Shown: in pieces, positions 18,067 through 28,899 of the stretch
Layout of the letters: each line of letters opens with the position of its first letter
Numbering within the stretch: position 1 is the first letter of the stretch
Assembly (NCBI GenBank): GCA_030710605.1
Contig: CP092865.1
Location: forward strand, 140,265,282 to 140,329,281
Direction: 5' to 3'
Length of the DNA: 64,000 nt
Source: Cordylochernes scorpioides
Taxonomy: Eukaryota; Arthropoda; Arachnida; Pseudoscorpiones; Chernetidae
The notes under the pieces: generated by a model
Databases searched by the model: none
The model's input: only the letters and a program-made list of their open reading frames with translations
Told to the model about the DNA's origin: nothing
Translations under genes and position numbers: made by a program

Positions 18067-18390
18067 TTAATTTTTAACTATTCCAGAATTGGGAATATAC
18101 CCTTCCTGACTTAAATATCCGTTCGATGATTTTTCAGAACGCCTCAAAGACCAGATTTTTGGTCGTTGAGATACAGCTTGCAACACGCTGATGAGACGCG
18201 TACGTGTGGCTAGCTCTTCTTGAGTAATCAAGAAGGGTATTGAGACAATACTCTGGAATAATTCAAAACTAACGGTAAGTTGATATTAAATTTCCACACA
18301 GACCATCATCAGAGTTTAGTTTCATCATCAGGAGATGCCATTTTAAAAATATTTATCAACTTGATCCCATTACAATCTCACACTTTTTTT
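18060..18390 (+). mobile_element. Retrozyme/Penelope-like repeat, degenerate hammerhead
   Basis: Related to 10620-11040. At 18177-18216 the CTGATGAG is kept but stem II and GAAAC are deleted, so the ribozyme is dead. Flanking inverted segments (TCTTCTTGAGTAATCAAGAAG) are present. Confidence 0.6.
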
Positions 18391-18409
18391 TACATATGAA
18401 AAATATAGA

Positions 18410-18588
18410 CGGGTTACACTTGCATCGCCCGCTCAAGTCCATCTGGGAACTTTTCCGGGCAAAGGTAATAGCCTACAGCCCCCGGTGTTCCCAGGTGGTC
18501 ACCCTCCCAAGTACTGACCAGGCCCGACATTGCTTAACTTTGGTGATCGGACGAGAACCGGTGTCTTCAATGTGGTATGGCCGTAGGC
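18410..18588 (-). mobile_element. 5S-rRNA-headed retroposon (SINE3-type) with perfect target duplication
   Basis: 179-bp minus-strand insert whose 5' end is exactly the first base of a 118-nt 5S rRNA sequence, followed by a 61-nt body. A perfect 15-bp direct repeat TATGAAAAATATAGA (18395-18409 and 18589-18603) flanks it. This is the hallmark of retroposition, as in 5S-derived SINE3 families. There is no poly-A tail. Confidence 0.85.
18471..18588 (-). rRNA. 5S rRNA-derived sequence (retroposed)
   Basis: 118 nt matching animal 5S rRNA: GGCCATACCAC, ACACCGGTTCTCGTCCGATC, AAGTTAAGCAATGTCGGGCC (internal promoter region) and GGGTGACCACCTGGGAACAC. The first and last bases pair (GCCTAC/GTAGGC). Helix II reads ACATTG/CAATGT, still paired although both strands differ from the usual ACGYTG/CARCGT. 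The 3' side lacks a T4 terminator, and the copy sits inside a retroposon, so it is probably not a working ribosomal gene. Confidence 0.85.
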
Positions 18589-18809
18589 TATGAAAAATAT
18601 AGAGAGAACTCCCTAGATTCGAACTCACACCTTATATTTCAAATAGAATTGTTTTGTTTAATGTGCCTCTGAGCTAAATAAATACTGTGCTAAATGAACT
18701 CAACGCTGATTGGCATATTGATATCACGTGACAGTGAACATCTAATCAGAGTGTGAATTAAACGGACATATCAACCTACATATTAAGGAGTATAGATAGG
18801 TGGTTGTAT

Positions 18810-18893
18810 GTCAGGATGGCCGAGCGGTCTAAGGCGCTGCGTTCAGGTCGCAGTCTACTCTTGTAGGCGTGGGTTCGAATCCCACTTCTGACA
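18810..18893 (+). tRNA. tRNA-Leu(CAG)
   Basis: 84 nt with acceptor GTCAGGA/TTCTGAC, box A GGATGGCCGAGCGGTCTAAG, anticodon loop TTCAGGT (CAG), the long variable arm of leucine tRNAs, T arm GTGGGTTCGAATCCCAC, and a T9 terminator starting two bases after the 3' end. All stems pair. It lies in the intron between ABCC exons 13 and 14, on the opposite strand. It looks functional. Confidence 0.93.
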
Positions 18894-18894
18894 A

Positions 18895-18903
18895 TTTTTT
18901 TTT
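18895..18903 (+). terminator. RNA polymerase III terminator of tRNA-Leu
   Basis: Run of nine T directly after the tRNA, as expected for Pol III termination. Confidence 0.85.
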
Positions 18904-19429
18904 GTGTGTCGTAGGTTGTTGTGTTGTTGTTGCTTATTCCTCAAGTCGTTTAAACTATCTCCAGCATTGTCTCAGCTTTTCTATTATAGTCCTGGGGTTT
19001 TCCCAGAGGTCTTTTTTGGAGGATACAATTCTGTAGATGTTCAGAACTGGCTGGTTGAGAATCGCATTTGGGGAATTTCGGGAATGTTTTGATTTTTTTC
19101 CATTAAATTTGAGCATTCTAAGATGACCTGTTCGTAATCTTGAAATCGCCGTTTGTTCTTCCCTAGTAAGGGTGTGGAAAAAATGAGTCGTAGGTAGAGT
19201 TTGATTAAAGCGAACGATGCATGCGGGAGAAATATTATTTTATTGTAGAGTGTCTTTACAGTTTTATAGAAGTAATTTAAGACCGGCTAACGTCTCTAAT
19301 TATACGGATCAGAATATTCCAGGTTTGAAGGGCAGACTCGTTTTTAATGGTTGCAGAGCTATCTACTCACTTTCCAGACACATTTTCGTGACATATCCTC
19401 GTAACTTACTTTCGAGAAACATTTTGTAA

Positions 19430-20610
19430 CTCAAATTTAGAGACACATTTTGTAACTCAAATTTCATAACACATTTTGTAACTCAAATTTCGTAGCACAT
19501 TTTGTAACTCAAATTTCATAGCACATTTTGTAACTCAAATTTCATAACACATTTTGTAACTCAAATTTCATAACACATTTTGTAACTCAAATTTCATAAC
19601 ACATTTTGTAACTCAAATTTCATAGCACATTTTGTAACTCAAATTTCATAGCACATTTTGTAACTCATATTTAGAGACACATTTTGTAACTCAAATTTAG
19701 AGACACATTTTGTAACTTAAATTTCGAGAAACATTTTGTAACTCAAATTTCATAACACATTTTGTAACTCAAATTTAGAGACACATTTTGTAACTCAAAT
19801 TTGGAGACACATTTTGTAACTCAAATTTGGACACATTTTGTAACTCAAATTTCATAACACATTTTGTAACTTAAATTTAGAGACACATTTTGTAACTCAA
19901 ATTTGGACACATTTTGTAACTCAAATTTCATAACAAATTTTGTAACTCAAATTTGGACACATTTTGTAACTCAAATTTCATAACACATTTTGTAACCCAA
20001 ATTTAGAGACACATTTTGTAACTCAAATTTAGAGACACATTTTGTAACTCAAATTTGGACACATTTTGTAACTCTAATTTCATAAAACATTTTGTAACTC
20101 AAATTTCATAACACATTTTGTAACTCAAATTTCATAACACATTTTGTAAATCAAATTTCAAGAAACATTTTTAACTCAAATTTCATAACACATTTTGTAA
20201 CTCAAATTTAGAGACACATTTTGTAACTCAAATTTAGACACATTTTGTAACTCAAATTTCATAACACATTTTGTAACTCAAATTTCGAGAAACATTTTGT
20301 AACTCAAATTTCATAGCACATTTTGTAACTCAAATTTAGAGACACATTTTGTAACTCAAATTTCATAACACATTTTGTAACTCAAATTTCATAGCACATT
20401 TTGTAACTCAAATTTCGAAACACATTTTGTAACTCAAATTTAGAGACACATTTTGTAACTCAAATTTCATAACACATTTTGTAACTCAAATTTCGAGAAA
20501 CATTTTGTAACTAAAATTTCATAACACATTTTGTAACTCAAATTTCGAGACACATTTTGTAACTCAAATTTCGAGATACATTTTGTAACTCAAATTTCGG
20601 GACACATTTT
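19430..20610. repeat. 26-bp minisatellite (about 45 copies)
   Basis: Tandem units of the form ACATTTTGTAACTCAAATTT plus a variable ATTTCATA/AGAGAC/CGAGAA linker. Units vary mainly in the linker, and some are 21-22 bp. Short copies extend to about 19376. Located in the ABCC exon 13-14 intron. Confidence 0.95.
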
Positions 20611-21570
20611 CGTGGCATATTTTCTTGACCCACTTTCCATGCCCATTTTCGTAGCATAATTTCATTACATGATGACTTTGATATGTTGTTTATCCATTGT
20701 CTCCCTTGTTGTATGTTTGTTAATTTGTATCTCTGTGTGTATATAGTGTCAGGTGAAATTTAATCGGTGCTTGGATTATAAGCCTGACCACTGAACCATC
20801 ATTAATTAATAAGTGTCATCCAAAATTATAACAGTACACACATCACCAGGAGCCAACATTGAACAAGATTAGTTCCCAACTGGTATCTCTCCACAACCCA
20901 AGATAGTTTAAGATAGGGAAGTACAAATACCGCGTTATTCCCATCAAATTGTCATGTCCAATGAAGAGCCTCAGATGTCTCCATGCATCTTTATCACAGC
21001 AGCAGCAATGTCCACTATCTTAGGTGTGTAAAAGATGCTGCTCTGAATCTATGTCAATTTTCTGCAAGGCTGCGGTCATTTCTGGGCATGAGAATATGAG
21101 GGTAGGAGTTAGTTCCACACCGGGACAGTTGTTACATGTCCTATAGGTTCTTGTGCCATCTGGATGTATTGTCATTCCTTTATAGTGTTTTGTTCTAAGT
21201 CTTGCTATAGTTTTCTCTCAGAGTTTATTCCACATATAGTTAGGTCAGTGTTAGGCCAGTATGTGGTAAGATTGAGCCATTGTCAGTTTAAAGTTTTATG
21301 TAGAGAGTTTTATAAATTCTTCGTGTAGAGCTGCCGAACATATAGTTCTACCTTCCCCCTTTCTAGTTACTTCTTTTGCAGAAAAGAGGATCTTCATTAT
21401 AGAAGAAGTTTCAACGTTTCCTTTTCCCCCTCAGCAACAGCAGTTATTGCACAGGACCATCAAATATCATCTCATTGAAGCGGAAAAACCGCTCGGAGGG
21501 TTCACATTGATATAAGATGTCCTTTCTCTTTCAATTTTTATTCATTGTCATATAAGAGGGATCTGTAGAA
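20611..21570. other. Intronic sequence, weak repeat remnants
   Basis: No gene seen. Parts of 20930-21060 and 21100-21210 resemble sequence near 12000-12070 and 12350-12370 (a shared dispersed repeat). A CTCATTGAAGCGG...AACCGCTCGGAGG remnant near 21470 belongs to the inverted-repeat family at 63600. Confidence 0.45.
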
Positions 21571-21572
21571 AT

Positions 21573-21795
21573 ACCCTAATGGTCAAAACTTAAGGAAGTT
21601 GTACCTTTTAGCATGTATATATCGGGATTCAGACAATAAATCTGAAAGATATTTCATACACAGTGACCTTTATTGTGAAGAGACACGGGATAACAAAGTG
21701 TGAACAAAATTGTCTTTGTCTCCTTAAAAAAAAAAATAGACAGCAGGCGACATCAAAGACTTTCCACTTTCCTTAGTTTTGTCCATGAATGTAAC
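21573..21795 (+). mobile_element. MITE family M1 copy
   Basis: Left end GGTCAAAACTTAAGGAAGTT and right end TTTCCTTAGTTTTGTCCATG are inverted repeats. Body as in other copies. Confidence 0.75.
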
Positions 21796-21969
21796 TATAT
21801 ATTTTGAAAGTGGCTCTAAAAATATATTCTAATTTTCAGTATGTAGAATGTTAAAAGGAAGAGTAGCTAATATGGGGAGGGTTATACCAGAGGGGGGCTG
21901 TTTAGGGAACCGACAGGACTTACCAGGGGACTGAGAGAGAAGGAGGAGAACAACTTACTGGGATCGTAC

Positions 21970-22043
21970 CTATCAGGGTGGACGTAGGTCTCGGAGTCCT
22001 CGGACCCCAGGAAGCTGGTCATCCGCTGGATGGACACCCGCGC
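21970..22043 (-). CDS. ABCC: ABCC/MRP transporter exon 13 (end of TMD1)
   Basis: 74-bp exon encoding ARVSIQRMTSFLGSEDSETY and VHPD, matching MRP1 ASVSLKRLRIFLSHEEL. This is the end of the first transmembrane domain, leading into NBD1. Acceptor GTGTAG. Donor GATAG|GTACG leaves two bases. Phase 0 start follows exon 12. Confidence 0.87.
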
Positions 22044-22494
22044 CTACACACACCGGCCATGCTGAGTCTACGGCACCGAACATTAGCTTCGCTTCACTTG
22101 TCGCTCCTTAATCGAACGATGGGGTTGTGATCAAGGCCGTCCCGAGGATTGTGTGCGCGAGATTTCTTGCGATGCCCCCAATCCTACTCGGGATCTCGGG
22201 GGAAAAAATGTTTTTCCCTCTTGCCAAGGCGAACCGGACCACCACCTCTTCATCAGTCCACACACAGCCCAACCTTCCAATACCAAAGTGAGGCTTGTCT
22301 TTCCTAATTTTTTTCTACGTGACAATATTATCAATAAGCGATATATAAAATAACAGAGTTTTTTAAACAAGACGAGGTCAGCACGAGGTTTGGAGCGTGA
22401 CTATCTACTGGTACAACACTAAGAAATGTTTTTCTGTGTTAGTGTTGAACCAGTAGAATGGTACTGTACATCTAGGAGAGAGGGGGAGTCCCAC

Positions 22495-22641
22495 CTGTAC
22501 GATCATAGTGATGATGAGAGGCAGCATGGAGAGCGGGAACCGCAGGATGTTGAAGAGACACAGCGGGATGAAGATGAGGGCGGCGTCCAGGCGGTGGTTG
22601 GGGTCCAGGGCCAGGAAGGCGCTGAAGGTGGACAGCGACAC
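22495..22641 (-). CDS. ABCC: ABCC/MRP transporter exon 12 (TMD1, last helix)
   Basis: 147-bp exon (49 codons) encoding VSLSTFSAFLALDPNHRLDA and LFNILRFPLSMLPLIITMIV. The LFNILRFPL motif is strongly conserved in ABCC TMD1. Acceptor CCCCAG, donor CAG|GTGGGA. Phase 0 at both ends. Confidence 0.93.
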
Positions 22642-22803
22642 CTGGGGAACCATGTGGCTGTATGGCGACTGTATCCACACTCTCAGTCTTCGGTCTAGGT
22701 AGCCCACTATCCAATGGTGTATCTATACTCTTGTATATACGTTACATTCTATCTCCGCTACATCCCAGCTACCTCCCAAAGCTATTCTCCAACGGGAAGT
22801 TAC

Positions 22804-23007
22804 CAGGAATGGGGTGGCCGTCCAGAAGAAGTTGGAGAAGCTGTTGATGTAGGCCATCCTCCGAAGCTTGTGCAGCTCTCTGTCACGCAGAGTGGTCAAC
22901 TTGTCCTCGAAGATCTGCTCCCAGGCGAGGAGCTTGATGGTCTTAATGCCTGATAGGACCTCGTTCATCATTCGGATCCTCTGGTCCTTGAGCTCCATCT
23001 GTCCCAT
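22804..23007 (-). CDS. ABCC: ABCC/MRP transporter exon 11 (TMD1)
   Basis: 204-bp exon (68 codons) encoding LKDQRIRMMNEVLSGIKTIK and LLAWEQIFEDK, the conserved D-R-x-R-x-M-N-E-x-L-x-G-I-K cytoplasmic coupling helix, followed by a helix ending FFWTATPFL. Acceptor GACAG, donor CTG|GTAACT. Phase 0 at both ends. Confidence 0.94.
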
Positions 23008-23036
23008 CTGTCACCACAGTTGGGTCACAGCATGAC

Positions 23037-23960
23037 CTGACCATCAGACAGATTCTCTGTTCTTAAGCCCCATCTACCATTACCTCCATGGTACATTATG
23101 CCCTGGCCTTCAGTCAGATTCTCTGTTCTTAAGCTCCATCTACCATTAAACCTAGGTCGATAACATGTTATAACCTTCAGTCAGATTCTCTGTTCTTAAG
23201 CCCCATCTACCATTAAACCTAGGTAGATAACATGTCATAACCTTCCGTCAGATTCTCTGTTCTTAAGCCCCATCTACCATTAAACCTAGGTCGATAACAT
23301 GTTATAACCTTCAGTCAGATTCTCTGTTCTTAAGCCCCATCTACCATTAAACCTAGGTCGATAACATGTTATAACCTTCAGTCAGATTCTCTGTTCTTAA
23401 GCTCCATATACCATTAAACCTAGGTCGATAACATGTTATAACCTTCAGTCAGATTCTCTGTTCTTAAGCCCCATCTACCATTAAACCTAGGTCGATAACA
23501 TGTCATAACCTTCAGTCAGATTCTTTGTTCTTAAGCCCCATCTACCATTAAACCTAGGTCGATAACATGTCATAACCTTCAGTCAGATTCTCTGTTCTTA
23601 AGCCCCATCTACCATTACAGCCAGGTCACAACATGTGATGACCTTCAGTCAGATCTTCTGACCCTTGTACTCATCTATCATTGCATCCATGGTACATTAT
23701 GTCCTGTCCTTCAGATATATTCTCTGTTCTTAAGCTCTATCTACCACTATAGCCAGCTCAGAAAACATGTCATGATTTTCATGCAGATATTCTGATCTTT
23801 ATATTCTATCTGTCATTACAGCCAGGTCAGAACATGTCATGAATTTCATGTAGATATTCTGATCTTTATATTCTATCTGTCATTACAGCCAGGTCACAGA
23901 GTGTCCTATCTTTCAGACCTATCTCTGTTGCTAAGCTCCATCTGCCATTTTGGCAAGGTC
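23037..23960. repeat. 67-bp minisatellite in intron 10
   Basis: About nine clear tandem copies of a 67-bp unit (CAGATTCTCTGTTCTTAAGC ... ACCTAGGTCGATAACATG) to about 23650, then decaying copies to about 23960. The first unit overlaps sequence just upstream of exon 11 and resembles the exon's own edge (CCTTGAGCTCCATCTGTC vs TCTTAAGCCCCATCTACC), so the array may have grown from the exon 11 splice-acceptor region. Confidence 0.9.
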
Positions 23961-24247
23961 TAGGAATGCTATCCCCTTCAGACAATCTATCTGACAATCT
24001 CCAACTGCCACTTACATTCAGGTTACAGAAAGTCATGATCTTTCATCACAGGCAGATCAGAGCATGCTATTTTATTGAGATAGATCCTTCGACCCTTGTG
24101 CCATATCTTCTATTACAGCAAAGTCATATGCTACCTTTGTCTTGTCACCAACTCTTATATAAATAAAATGGAGTATAAATGTTCTTTATTAAGGTTTACT
24201 AGAGAGAGCAAAATAATAATAACAGAGTTGAAGATCCTAGAAGGTAC

Positions 24248-24502
24248 CTGGAAGATCTTGGAATGGTGGACCACCACACTGTTGACGGGCAGTGTAATGA
24301 GCATCACCAGCAGACCGGCCCCCACGGCAAACCCCAAAATTTTGGAAAGGAAGAAGATGCAGAGGAAGATCTGCAGGGGCGCCGACCACACCAGGTTCAG
24401 GTAGATCAGGAGGTCGGAGCAGCGCTGGATGTCCACGGACATCAAGTTGACCATCTCCCCCAGCGTCGTACGTCGCCGGGCCTCGTTGCTTAGAGTCAGG
24501 CT
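24248..24502 (-). CDS. ABCC: ABCC/MRP transporter exon 10 (TMD1)
   Basis: 255-bp exon (85 codons) encoding SLTLSNEARRRTTLGEMVNL and MSVDIQRCSDLLIYLNLVWS, then APLQIFLCIFFL. The GE-x-VNLMSVD-x-QR motif is diagnostic of ABCC TMD1. Acceptor TCCAG, donor CAG|GTACCT. Phase 0 at both ends, and it follows exon 9 (ending VYKK) exactly as in known MRPs. Confidence 0.95.
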
Positions 24503-24824
24503 CTGGACGTCCGTAACGTACATATAAGATCCTCCTACATACTTTGGTCTTTAAATAGATAATGATCTTCTTATATATGTATAGATTTTGTAATGTGTGG
24601 AGAGAAATAACCACATCACAAGTTGAAAAGGGGCCCAGGCAACCAGAGGGAGAGACGAGACTGGCACAGCCGGGCGGCCGTTCGTGTCGTACACAATCCC
24701 CAACTGTCTTAACTTAATAGTCCCGAGGTGTTAACTAACGGGCCCCAGTGGTCGCCCCTTGAAATGTCGCTGGTGTATCAAGTGACCGGACTTTACCCGC
24801 CCATCTCTGTCTCGGTTGTCTGTA

Positions 24825-25730
24825 CAGAGGGTGTTCACACTTATAGAAAACGAGCGCCCAGTGTGTAAAAAAGGAACTATTACTTTATTTTAAAAAATCA
24901 ACAACGTGGAATTCGAAAAGGCTTAAGCTAATTCTAACACGCTATACATTTCTTTTGTTATTAAAAAAATGCCCTTCAAATACAATAATTTCATAAGAGG
25001 TTATATTTTAGGACTTTCCAGAGCTAATCTTACCTTTTTGGACATATGACGAAGCATGGGTATATTTAACCGATTGCGACAGAAAAAGAGCTATATACTA
25101 TCAAAAAAGGGTGGAAAAATTTAGGCGAATTTGATTGAAGGAATGTGCCGAAAGTTACCCCAAAGGATTTATGGTGGCATGCGGTATATCATATGAAGGA
25201 AAATTAAAAATGAGAAAATTTGAAAAAATGCCAAAATAAACTCGGAGTACTATCAAAACAACATTTTAGAACCTATATTTTTAAATGATATTCCCTCTAT
25301 CTGTCTAAAACAGAGCAACAAAGTCTGGTTTCACCATGATAACGTCACAAGTCATACCTCATCTTCAACCTAAGCTTATTTGGAAGATCTAAGGCAAATA
25401 ACAGGAATCAACACTATTCCAAAGAACAGAACCCCTGTAAAATCTCCTGATTTAGCCCCGAAGAATTTTTGCATTTTTGGATGCCTTAAAAGAGCACTTG
25501 GAAAGAGACACCCTAGGACAATTGAAGGTCTCTGGAAAGTGGTAAAGGAAGATTGGGATCTTTTGAGTATGACCATGATCAGAAAGTGTCTGCTATCGTG
25601 GAAAATCAGGTGCCGTTCTGTAAATAAACAAAAAGGCTTTCAAATAGAACATTTGAAAAATTCCAAATATGGTGTTAATTTTTAATATTTTATAATAAAA
25701 CTTGTTTCCTATAAGTGTGAACACCCTCTG
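24825..25730 (+). mobile_element. IS630-Tc1-mariner element, degenerate
   Basis: Inverted repeats AGAGGGTGTTCACACTTATA at both ends with one mismatch over 29 bp, bounded by TA (823-824 and 731-732 of the 24 and 25 kb lines). Inside, the 3' half of a transposase is readable but has stops. It lies in the intron between exons 9 and 10. Confidence 0.85.
25320..25685 (+). pseudogene. Tc1/mariner-like transposase remnant
   Basis: Readable C-terminal part: W-F-H-H-D-N then a stop, followed by KSPDLAPKNFCIFGCLKRAL, which carries a late catalytic aspartate in the SPDLxP context. The tail ends near 25684. Confidence 0.8.
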
Positions 25731-25734
25731 TAGT

Positions 25735-26225
25735 TTGGCTTTATTTGTTGAAAACAATGTACATGTAGAAGGGGAGGTTTTTATACCACATATATGTTGT
25801 AATGTGTGGAGCCGACAATACGTCGCAGTGATTCCTTATCCAACCTGCAGTCATGGGGCCAGAGTGGGAGCGCACTAGCGTGAAGATAAATGAAGACCAC
25901 AGACATAGGAACATGGTTACTTCAGTTTAGAGGGGGCATCACCCGGGAAGGTGAAGTGGACTATGGAAGTCCTGGGATCGCTTTGGTCAATCGAGCAACA
26001 TGACGACCTAATGCTGTCCTGTCTTCTCCCTATGCTCCTGTGGGCTCAGAAGGAACCCCGCTTATATGCTAATAATGACGTCAGAGAGGGCGGATTTGTT
26101 GTCCAATCAAAGATTGGCATAGCCTGTCCACATCCTTACTAGTCGACCTTACTGGGTGCCGCGCCCTTCTTTTTTCCGCTGGTAGATTTTATTAAACGCC
26201 ATTTTGAGATTATATCAGGTTTGGT
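25735..26225. other. Intronic sequence, nothing recognised
   Basis: Moderately GC-rich stretch without conserved coding content or repeats elsewhere in the window. Confidence 0.4.
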
Positions 26226-26425
26226 GTTTTTATGTAGAATATTCTTATGAAAAAATAATAGAAAAAATAAAAAGCCAAGGTGTTGATATTAAAATAAAAA
26301 AGGCATATCCTGAACAGGAGCACATGTGCTTTACAGGTGGCAGAGCGCCATCTGGTGGAACAGAAATCAACTAAACATTGATTTAGCCTGTTCCTATGTA
26401 TAACTTTGTATAGATACAATAAATA
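26226..26425. repeat. Partial copy of the inverted-repeat element at 63365
   Basis: Shares GGCATATCCT..CAGGAGCACATGTGCTT and AGAGCGCCATCTGGTGGAAC with 63365-63566 and 16640-16702. Disrupted by the Gypsy insertion to the right. Confidence 0.6.
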
Positions 26426-26441
26426 TAATACGACATGTATA

Positions 26442-27084
26442 TGTCATAATTTGTACATAGCTAGATGCAAACCCGACCCAATATGTATGAAATGTATGCT
26501 TTGAAAGATTTAATAAAGAAGAAGGCTTAACAATCTGGAGAGAGAAGGCCTAGAGAGGACAATCATTAGCAGGGTTTTATTATCCCGGAACTCATAAAAG
26601 TTGAGTTCAAGAAACTCGTACTTCCTGGTCAGGTTAAAACAAGTCCAAAAGACAAAGAATTAGCAAAGACCAATCAGGGAGCAGCATTTTAGCCTCGAGC
26701 CTATAGCGAACTTACACGTCACGAATGTTCAGCCAATGAGCAATCAGAAGAGTTTTCCTTTTAAATCAAGAACACAGAATAGTCAGTTGAGAGCTGGACC
26801 GCACCGAGTTAAGTTATCGGCTGGACCTTGGAGCCAATCCCATCTCCCCAAATCTCAGATAAGTCAAATGCTCAATCATGTAATAGAATAGTCGCTAGTC
26901 AATTTCCTTCAACCCCTCGAATCCTTCTCTCCCTCGATTAATCGCCTTATTTCAACCCAATCAACATTGCGTATTCTCGATTATTTTCCCCTGTATGCAT
27001 CACTTCCCACTCAAACGACTGCGCTCAAATCAATCAAATCAATTATCAACCTACATTAAAAGATTTCGTAACGATAGTACGATA
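26442..27084 (+). repeat. Gypsy 5' LTR
   Basis: Starts TGTCATAATTTGTACATAGC and ends near AACGATAGTACGATA, about 643 bp. It differs from the 3' LTR by roughly four substitutions and lacks a 22-bp segment present there (around 34577-34598). Confidence 0.9.
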
Positions 27085-27105
27085 GCTAGTCGACAGGATT
27101 ATACC

Positions 27106-28031
27106 ATGGAAAGTAACCAGAATACGATCGAAGTCAAAAATGACAACCAATCGGGAGGGAAGAGCGAGGCAGCGGGGACTGAAGAAACTGGCCCCCTAGC
27201 GGACGTCATCAGACAGTTCGCAGCGGCGCTCGCCCAAGAAGGTCGTCCGACCTCCCAGGGGCGGCACTACCGGCCTTCGATGGAACCTACAGTGCTCACC
27301 AGTTTTTCCAAGCATTCGACCGGAAAATGGAAGACGCCCACATAGACGACCCCGAAAAATTACTCCGTCTGCCGAGCTACCTGGCGCGACAACCCCTGGA
27401 ACTTTTCAGGAAACTTCGGCTGGCCGGCCAGAACTACTTCCTAGGTGAGGCAAATCCTCTTGGATCTCTATCCTGAGTCCAGCGAAGCGTCCTTCGCGAA
27501 ATATTTCGCCATGAAGCTTACTGGACAAGCAGACCTGGAGACCTACTACCGGGAGAAAACCGCCATGGGGTTACAACTAGGACTCCCGCAGGAGGTGATC
27601 CTCGAGACGCTGACAGAAGGATTGCCATTCTCCGACCAGCGCCTAGTCCGCGTAGTGCCTCCGAGAACCTAGGAGAGTGGTTCCGACTAGCGCAGCGGAT
27701 CCACGGGCCCAGCGTACCGACGACGCGACACCGAGAGGAACAACCGCCCACAATGTCGGGTCCGTACTACAACACACCCCGACGCACAGGTGCATGGAAT
27801 GCGCCTCCTCCGCCGTCCAACTGTAAGTTCTGCGGCGCGCGGCACTGGTACAGCGAATGCCGGCATAGACCAGTCCCGACGACACACGAAAAAGAAAGGG
27901 CAGTGCAAATGGCTCAAAATCGATATCCGAGTGCGAGGACAGTGCAAACGGTCCCAAGTCAACCCTTCCAGAGTTCCAAGCAACCAACCCAAGCCAGAGA
28001 CACCCCAGCAGAGCAGAATTTTCGAGACTGA
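27106..28031 (+). pseudogene. Gypsy gag (frameshifted)
   Basis: Start codon at 27106. The frame breaks near 27280, continues in another frame, and breaks again near 27445 and 27672. A zinc knuckle CKFCGARHWYSEC (C-x2-C-x3-H-x4-C) near 27822-27860 marks the nucleocapsid end. It would package element RNA. Confidence 0.82.
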
Positions 28032-28716
28032 GGTAGGATCCCAACCCTTTACCTTAACCCAACTGACGGTGAAATTATTTCTGGCTCCTAATCTACCATG
28101 CCCCTTTTTAATTGATACAGGCGCCAGTTTGAATATAGTGCCATATAATACCTACAATATTTTAAAAATTCACCTTCCTAATTTAACCCTTAAAAGGCAT
28201 TCCCTAGATCTACAAACCCTAAATGGTTTTGCAAAAACAATAGGTAAATTGACTCTCCCTCTGACAATAGGTAAAATATCCCGAAAGGAGAATGTCCACG
28301 TGGTGGACGCACCGCTGCCATTTGGAATTCTTAGCCTCAATACCCTCCACCAGTTTAAGTTGGTAATAGATTTTAACAACTGCACTATATTCCAGCTTGG
28401 CGCCCCATTATCTACCCCTACCTACCATTTTAACCATGTACCAAATGTATGCACGTACTGGCAATGTCAGGCGATGTCCCAAAGAACTTGCCCTGCACCC
28501 AAACCTTCCGCCTATGACAACCACTGCGTGCATCCATTGATCAAAAAACAATTACCTACATGCCAACAATCTAGTCACGCACCACACAACTTTTTTACTA
28601 AGGCCAATTGCCTTTTTATATGCCCTCAAATAACAAAGCCACAACGGCTTCAACTTGTAACCACAATGCACAAAACATGTCCATACAGCAGGACAACTCG
28701 CATACCGAGCACATAG
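28020..28716 (+). pseudogene. Gypsy protease region
   Basis: Retropepsin-like segment with catalytic motif LIDTGAS near 28108-28128 and a hydrophobic-hydrophobic-G pattern (FGILSLNTL) about 60 residues later. The frame runs to a stop near 28714, before the reverse transcriptase. Confidence 0.82.
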
Positions 28717-28899
28717 GTGATCACACGTCGTCACACAACTGTCACATAACCAACCAACGCGACGAACTCGACACTCACACTAAGACACAACAAAATTATT
28801 CTCCATACGCATGCTACAACACGACAAACAATCCTCCCTATCCATCCCAGTTCACCACACTTTTACAAAAATACAATCACATTTTCACCCAAAACAAAT

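Noticed and set aside
18471-18588. Functional 5S rRNA gene
   Set aside because: A target duplication flanks it, it has an attached SINE body and lacks a T4 terminator, so it is treated as part of a retroposon, although transcription is possible.
19430-20610. Regularly spaced repeats resembling a CRISPR array
   Set aside because: Units are directly tandem with no unique spacers, and the genome is eukaryotic.
27643-28044. Minus-strand ORFs opposite Gypsy gag
   Set aside because: Shadows of the gag coding strand in GC-rich sequence.
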